Assembly (NCBI RefSeq): GCF_947242115.1 | Contig: NC_074716.1 | Location: 13,648,365 to 13,712,364 of the forward strand | DNA from: Biomphalaria glabrata | Lineage: Eukaryota; Mollusca; Gastropoda; Planorbidae | Direction of reading: 5' to 3' | DNA length: 64,000 bases | Shown here: in pieces, positions 57,466 through 64,000 of the stretch | Layout of the letters: the number at the start of each line of letters is the position of its first letter | Numbering within the stretch: position 1 is the stretch's first letter | Position numbers and translations under genes: made by a program | Notes under the pieces: model-generated | Told to the model about the DNA's origin: nothing | What the model saw: the letters and a program-made list of their open reading frames with translations, nothing else | Database searches by the model: none

Positions 57466-60400
57466 CTATAAATAAAATTTTAAAGTATCTTGAATTAGTT
57501 GTTTGCAGAGTCTACAATGTAGGCCTATTTCTTTCTTGGCACAACTTTGACATGCTAAGGCATGACCACATGGTAGAAATACACAGTTAACATGGTTACA
57601 GTGACATATGCAGCACTGGATTCGTTTAGTCAGATAAAGGTTCTCCCTCTGTAAGGCATATAGCTTCTCTTTCAGAAGACTCGTGCTGGGGTCAACTGCT
57701 GGTGCTGACAAGAAGAAAAAGAAAGATACTCTATATAGATTACATTTTTCATATTATGCACACACATATATATATACACACACACACACACTTATTGCCA
57801 ACATTAAAACTTATTTTTTTATTTAAACAAAAAGTTATGAAAATGATTTTGTGAGGTTATCTTTCAAGAATTAGAATGGGTAGAGTATTAATTAACAGCA
57901 TAACATTATAATGACACACATTTTAGAAAAATGTTTGAGTGGATAAGATGATTACACTTAATGAAAATAATATTTGAAAAGATTTGCAGAAATGGGAAAA
58001 GATATGTGAGTTATTTCAATAATGCGTTTGCACAAACAAAATTCTGTGACAGTTTCATGATCAGTGAAATGAAACAGAGTAGACATCAGATACAATCAAC
58101 AAATCATTGTAATTGACTCTGTAAAAACTAGTCACACACACAATGATACAAATTTTAACTCAAGAGAAGATAGATAGACTGGCTAGACAGAGAAACTAAC
58201 AAGAAGACAGATTGACCAGATTAAACTATTGAAAACAGATCAACTAGATTAAGAAATCTGTCTGAAATGCCCACAATTTTTCTGCTTATGAACAGTCACT
58301 AGGGGTTAAAAGCTCAAATGAAGTGTCCTCCATTTTTACAAGTAAAATTACATTGGTTTCTCTATTACCCCTCTTGTGTTCATTATAATAATAAGTAAAA
58401 GTAAACCTGGTGAAGACTGGGATTTTTAATTTCAGGATCTGTGAACACCTATGAGTCCACCCAGCTCTAATGGGTACCTGACATTAGTTGGGGAATCTAA
58501 AGGCGGTTGGACGTTGTGCTGGCCACATGACACTGTAGCTGTGGGCCATAGAAACAGATGACCTTTACATTATCAGACAAGGTCTGAAAAGGGAACTTTA
58601 CTTAGTATCTCAAACTAGTTTGATGTCACCAAGAAAAAGAAGCTCATCCTGAATGCATGCTTTCTATGAAACCAAAATGTTGAGACAAAAAGTAAAATGT
58701 TTAAAAAGGAGTTATAAATTTTTTTTCTGGTAGAACTTTAAATTTATTTTTACATTTCTTATTTTTATACATGACTTCAGACACAAGATTACTCACTGTG
58801 TGGATTTTCAATAATTTTCCTGTTAGCATATGGTGGCACATTGCTAATAGCTAAGAGTTGGCTGTCTGTGCAATTAAAAGATGTGTCAGTTTCAGTCCTA
58901 GCAGATTCAATTCTACTAATTGAAGTATTATTAGGAGTGCCAGAATCTCCACCTCTCTAAAAAAAAATATTATAAATAAATAAGTATATATATATATGCA
59001 TTATAATTGGGGTATAATTTTTAGTCATCTTTTCTCCTAAAGTAATTTTAGCAACATACTAGCTGAAATTTCCTACGACCACGAGCTACCTTTTTAACTA
59101 AAAACAAAGTTTTTTCAAAAGGCTATTTTTGTTTCATTTTTATGGCAGACTAAAGATAAAGATGAGTTAGCTAATTATTTACAGGATTCTAATATATAAA
59201 ATTCTAATGACTGCATAATATAATTGACATGCTATGTTAGGTGTTTGATGTCACAATATGTTTACTTTATGTTACGATGAGATTGTGTTGATCAGATGAT
59301 GCGCTTCTGATTTTCAATTCAAATCTGAACTCCTTTTAAACAATTACTGAACACTCAAAAAAATATTATCTTGCTGGAGATATGAATGTAAAGGACAATT
59401 TCAAAATTAAACACATTTACTGCGTTGTTCAAGTCCTCCAAACTACAATGCATCCCTTTAAATACCTTTTACCATCATCCTTTTCCCCCCATTTTTGAAC
59501 TACCAAGCTTCTCTCATACGCCTGGAATTCGCAACCACTCCTTCTAAGTTATTTTTAAAGCTGATGAAATTTGTCAACAACATACCACCAAGACTTTGTG
59601 ATGCAAATATTCAACCAATGAAAGAATTAATGATTTGTTATTCAAAATAGCCTCGCACTCTTCCGTTCAGCAACAATAATAATAGAGAGACTGATCAAAC
59701 ATTGTAGTTTTGATTGAAGATCTAAATCTAAACATGTTGATTGACAGCTAGGGTCCTAAGGTCAGTTGTTGATTTTAACAATTTATAAATATACAGTCTC
59801 TTGAATTTCCTTTTTTTAAAAAAAAAAAAAAAGGATTAGATTTAGTCTAGATTATAAATATTTCTTTATCTAGATCATGTGCTCCCGGAATCTGCTGTAT
59901 TTTTGGGACTTGTCCAGCACTCAACCCACTTTTCCTTTTCTATTCTTTCCTGACCATGAGTTGGAATTTAAATTAAATATGTATTCAAGCAGTCTATGTC
60001 ACTCAGCCACACAATGAGTTGGTAAACACTAAGACACATTTCAAACTTCATTAAATTTAGTTGACATCTAGACTCTCTGATATCATGTTTAATTGCAATT
60101 TTGACACAAAGAAAATCACTCCTATGTTTTTCGTGTTATGTCTAACTGGAAAATAAAAAAAAACTTGTTCACCAAAAGTTAAACAAACAAATCTTATTCT
60201 ATTCTATTTGAATATATATGAAGCAATTTGACAAGATTTGTTTGCTGAAAACTCATAGCTTCTAATGCAAAACTTTATGGTTCTGTTATAATTAACAATG
60301 GACTCTTTGTAGAAAAAGGGGAGTAAATGTAACAGAATTATTCCACATAGACAGTGTTAAGGCAGATATACACAATGTTTGTTGTGATCATTTCCTACAG

Positions 60401-63095
60401 TGTTTCTTTTTTTTTTTTATGTTGAAATGTACAAAAATTTTCAATTGAACCACTAAATGAAATTTAAATGTTTGAAAACTAATTATGGCCCTAGGAAAGT
60501 GGTCATAAAGTAATATGTGATTTCTTTTTTAAACAGCATTGTGGAATACTACACAGTTCTCAGATTTTCTTCAAACGATTGCTTCTATTAACGCAAAACT
60601 TTGAATTAAAAAAATGGCACATTTAGAGGATACACCTTTCCCCACCATGTCCACAAAAAAGATTGCACCAGAAAACACTGAGCATACTATAGGAGCACAG
60701 AATCCCTGCTAGTCACTAGAGTAAATTTTATACAGCATCATAGGCAATAAAGTCTGGTTCCTTCTTTCACATACAAAAATGATAAATATAAAAGTGAAAC
60801 TAATTTTAAATTCATTCAAAGGAATGTGTGCCTAAAATAATATTTTGCAGTCAGTATTATCTTTTGACATTAATTATTACTTCAGCAAAAGAATATATTA
60901 TAAAATGTGTCTAGTACCGGTAATAGTAATTCCATTGTTTTCTTCACTATTATTTTTTTTTGTTTTAGTGTAGGTAGGTGCAGACTAAGAATGTCCAATT
61001 GGAAATGACTTATGATTATGAAGTTTTTTTTCTCAATTTTCCTGATTTCATAAATAAACCAGTCGTCGAATTCTCACAAATGTGGACAACGAGTCCCACT
61101 TTTAGTAATCATTAGAAAAGCTCTTATAAAAAAAACAACAACTATCAAACCTGTGCTTCCTGACCATTGATTGTTCTATTGTAAGAACAGTTGGGACGAA
61201 AGCTAGCATGCCTGTATGCTGGAATGTCACTGGGTGTCCAGCATCCTAGCCCTAAGCCACAGTAAAAACATTTTACATAGTCAGCATAACCTTAAAATAA
61301 AAAAATAATTCTATATTACATGTGGTAGACAAAGCTTTAAGTACAGATATGGCTAAGCCAAATGGAGCGTTAAGATAATGACATAGTATGGCATACCTAT
61401 CCAATGAAATATTTATATTGGGCGTTTAATGTTACCTTAGGGCCTGCTCATCTGATAACCCTCCCCCCCCCTCAAAAAAAAAAAAATAGAGGACAGACAT
61501 CTTTCATTCTGTGAGCTACAGATATTTATATGCTAACTCTGCCTATGTTCCTGTCTGGGAACATCTTAGTTCTAGGTGAGTCTCTCTCACGTCTTTTACA
61601 TCTGCTTGGCATCTAATATGCTAGCAACTACAAGAGGGGGGAAAAAAGCTTTTCCTATGTCTGATGACTTGCCTAAGGCATGCTACCGGGGCATACCATG
61701 AAAAGAAGAATATACTGACATGTATTCATAACCATTTCAATAATAGTAACCATGTAAGTGGCATATATATGTTCACTTCAACTGATAAATGATTGGGATT
61801 GTTAAGATTATAGAAAGAAAGCATCATTTTTTTATGGGAGTTTAAATATTTAAAGAAATGCATTTCTTGTACAATAGTAAACAGGCTGTTTAAATAGATC
61901 AAGCTTAAACATGTAAAAAATTTCAAGAATTCAGAGCTACTAAAGAATGTTATACATGAAGTAAATTATATTTATTATTACCTGCATAAAAGAATCCGCC
62001 AGCAACAAGATCATCAGGACGTTGAGGGTGGTCAGGATTCCATCCAGTAAATGTTGCTCTTCTAGCTGAGCTGCTGGCAAACTGTGGATATGATGCTCCA
62101 CTTAACTCAATTGATGCAGTATGTCCACCCACAGCACCCTCTTCTGGAGGATTTTGTGCATTCATTGTTTTTTCTGCAGTGGTTTTTGAAATAATAGCAG
62201 CTTGACTTGGTGTGTGAGTAAATGGGACAGGCTTTATAGATAAAGAGGTGAGTAATACTACGGAATCTGCTGCATCACTTTCTTGAATCCCTACAGAGCC
62301 AGAAACTTCATTCACGTATGTTGGTAAACTGTGTTGTAACTGAGTCACTGTGTTTTCAGATGATAATGCAACACCTTGTGGTGCTCCATTTAACATCAGA
62401 CGATTAGCTGATACTTGTACAGAGTGATCCTCTCTTTCTTGAGAATTTGAAATCGCAAAAGAGTTACCAAATTGATTTTCAGAAACATTAATACCATCAT
62501 TTTTATCAATATAAATTTCTGGAAATGCATACACCGGAAGTGTTTCATTGCGAGGAAGAAGATGGTTGACTGCATTCAAGTTGTCCCTCCCCCTTTGTGG
62601 ATGGATGTCATGGTCATCTTCTGAGACAAAAGGCTGATTGGAGGGGTTTGAGAAAATGGAATTAAATAAGGTAAACATATTAGAAGTTAACAAATGACCA
62701 CGATCTCTGATGGATACACTGTCCACAAGATGCCTACAATTAACATGATGATGTCTGTTGGCACTTACATCAGTAAATGTATAATTACAACTAAAACAGC
62801 AATAATGCCCTAATCCACTGGCATCATAGAAACCTTCTTGAGCAAACTGAATTGCACTAAAATTAGAATCAACCATAACAGCATCATTAATAGGTCTAAA
62901 TGACAACAGTCTAAAAACTTCAAACCGCATTAGGTTTCTCAAGATCCCTCTTCTATGTATAAGAATGTCCTCTTGTTGAGTTGTTGGTGAAGATAATACA
63001 GGATACACAATGATTTCAATGATCCTGGATACATTGCTGATAATATCTCTGCAAGTTAATTTGATACACCAATCATCAGAATCACATTTATTCAT
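57466..63095 (-). CDS. Inhibitor-of-apoptosis protein, BIR-BIR-RING (4 coding exons)
   Basis: Exons in coding order: 61982-63095, 61151-61290, 58797-58956, 57466-57704. All have GT..AG borders and matching phases: 1653 nt, about 550 residues. Members bind caspases and other partners through BIR domains and act as RING E3 ubiquitin ligases in the cytoplasm. BIR1 (~50-121) is divergent: EGFYDASG then CFSC is kept, but His-Cys spacing is irregular (RHHHVNC). BIR2 (~340-407) is canonical, split by intron 1: ARRATFTGW, LVAGGFFYAG, then C-x2-C-x16-H-x6-C (CFYC ... HASFRPNC). A RING (~502-540) ends the protein: CCIC, FLPCGHALACQSC, HCRLC, with an IAP-type tail LIQDTLKFYL. A ~200-residue Ser/Thr-rich linker separates the BIRs. 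The start at 63095 was chosen because the upstream extension to 63194 looks non-coding; a 5' exon beyond is possible. Confidence 0.92.
58405..58625 (+). repeat. SINE (family B), head-less copy in an IAP intron
   Basis: Contains 'tggtgaagactgggattttt', 'agctctaatgggtacctg', 'gtgctggccacatgacac' and the tail 'caaggtctgaaaagggaact'. It lacks the tRNA-like head and lies antisense in the intron between the last two coding exons of the IAP gene. Confidence 0.88.
58957..61150 (-). other. IAP intron 2
   Basis: AT-rich intron. It holds a (ta)n tract near 58990, an A-run near 59817-59832, and a decayed SINE family A tail at 60635-60740. No further exon of the IAP gene was recognised. Confidence 0.5.
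60635..60740 (+). repeat. SINE (family A) 3' fragment
   Basis: 'ccatgtccacaaaaaagatt', 'gcaccag' and 'actgagcatactataggagc' correspond to the tail of the 29880 SINE, followed by a decayed 'tagagtaaattttatacagc'. Confidence 0.6.
61291..61981 (-). other. IAP intron 1
   Basis: Splits BIR2 between the FFYAG and CFYC motifs. Contains a C-run/A-run at about 61461-61487. No other element was recognised. Confidence 0.5.
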
Positions 63096-64000
63096 TTTTA
63101 GCTGCTGATGGGAAATGCTTGAACTGTGACACTGACAGAGTAAAAAAAAAATGCTCTTGTACTGGTAATAAGCTGTACAGTGCACATGAGTCAATTTTCC
63201 ATATATATATTTCTTTCAGATGAATATCTTGATGCCAAAGACCTGACCAAGTATGAACAGTCGGACATATCAAGAAATGTTTGTCATTGTGAAAACAATG
63301 TAGAATAGAGTGTCATGACACACACTATAATCTGAAAAAGGAAATTTATAACTTATAAGCGTGAGGCTGCTTGTGTTGATTAAATAAAATACATTGAATC
63401 AAAACATTTTTAATAGGCCTATATTTAGATCTAGTGGTTAAAATGGTGAACTATAAAACAAAAAAAATAGTTTCAAATAAAAATTATAAATAAACAACAA
63501 TGTCTAAGAAATGTTTTAGAAGGAATAAAATATATATCTTAAACTTTTAATTAATATAGCTAAATTTATTTAATTAGTAGAACAATCTGATCATAATAAA
63601 TAATTTTAACTGACTAGTAATAAATAACTCCTTGGTCTATTCTCAGTCAGTTGGGAATAAAGACTTCTTGGTGATAAAGATACCAGAGACAATGAATTTT
63701 TCATCTTAATACTAAAGTTGACCATGTCCTGATATCTTCTTTTGGTATCAAATGTGCGTTAATGAAATGGGAGATTCAAAGAAACAAAAAGTAGACTGAA
63801 TGTTGAAACTATTTGGAAAAGTGGACTGATTTTTACTTTTTGTGGGGCATGAAAATAAGCCAATATGCTTGATTTGTGGAGAGCTGTTTCTATAGAATGT
63901 ATCACTAAACAGCATTATGAAATCAGAAACAAATAAATATGGCAGCATTCTTAGTTTGAGCCGCAAAGAAAAGATATAACGCCTAGAGACTAGAGGATTG
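63096..64000 (-). other. Upstream region of the IAP gene
   Basis: AT-rich sequence up to the window edge with no recognised exon. Minus-strand 'cagtgtcacag' near 63125 could be a splice acceptor just before the chosen start, which would place a non-coding exon upstream. No core promoter could be identified. Confidence 0.35.

Overview
The window looks like nuclear DNA of a mollusc, most likely a heterobranch/planorbid snail. The evidence is AT-rich sequence, short exons split by introns with GT..AG borders, lophotrochozoan-style LINE tails, several tRNA-derived SINE families, and low-complexity stretches rich in 'tagatct'. The species assignment is inference; no search was run.

Four host genes are supported. 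(1) 3240-3526 (+): the last coding exon of a single-pass membrane protein that continues off the left edge, followed by a probable long 3' UTR. (2) 17531-27591 (+): a complete 17-exon DPY19L3-type C-mannosyltransferase gene; every exon joins in phase to give 730 residues. (3) 36479-44985 (-): a complete 9-exon RhoGAP gene of the ARHGAP20/TAGAP type (700 residues) with an upstream ORF in its 5' UTR and a 3' UTR that probably reaches about 30.6 kb. (4) 57466-63095 (-): a 4-exon inhibitor-of-apoptosis (BIR-BIR-RING) gene of about 550 residues. Genes 2 and 3 are convergent; genes 3 and 4 run in the same direction. They do not form a functional cluster, and each is an ordinary conserved housekeeping or signalling gene.

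Between and inside the genes lies a dense layer of mobile DNA. It includes 5'-truncated LINE tails in several places (13-15.5 kb, 18.9 kb, 42.2 kb, 43.4 kb, 46 kb, 54.8 kb) and at least three SINE families. There is a 1.3-kb hAT transposon with a perfect 8-bp target duplication (50099-51413), a 166-bp hAT-type MITE with a perfect 8-bp duplication (11530-11695) and a second copy at 47.7 kb. Tc1/mariner-like 'TA' MITEs, Helitron-like repeats and more than ten minisatellites complete the set.

I found no CRISPR, operon, viral fossil or convincing novel system. The most interesting items are an atypical RhoGAP active site, a divergent first BIR domain, a candidate 15-nt microexon, a SINE insertion that duplicated a splice-acceptor-like motif, and a nested hAT/SINE structure.
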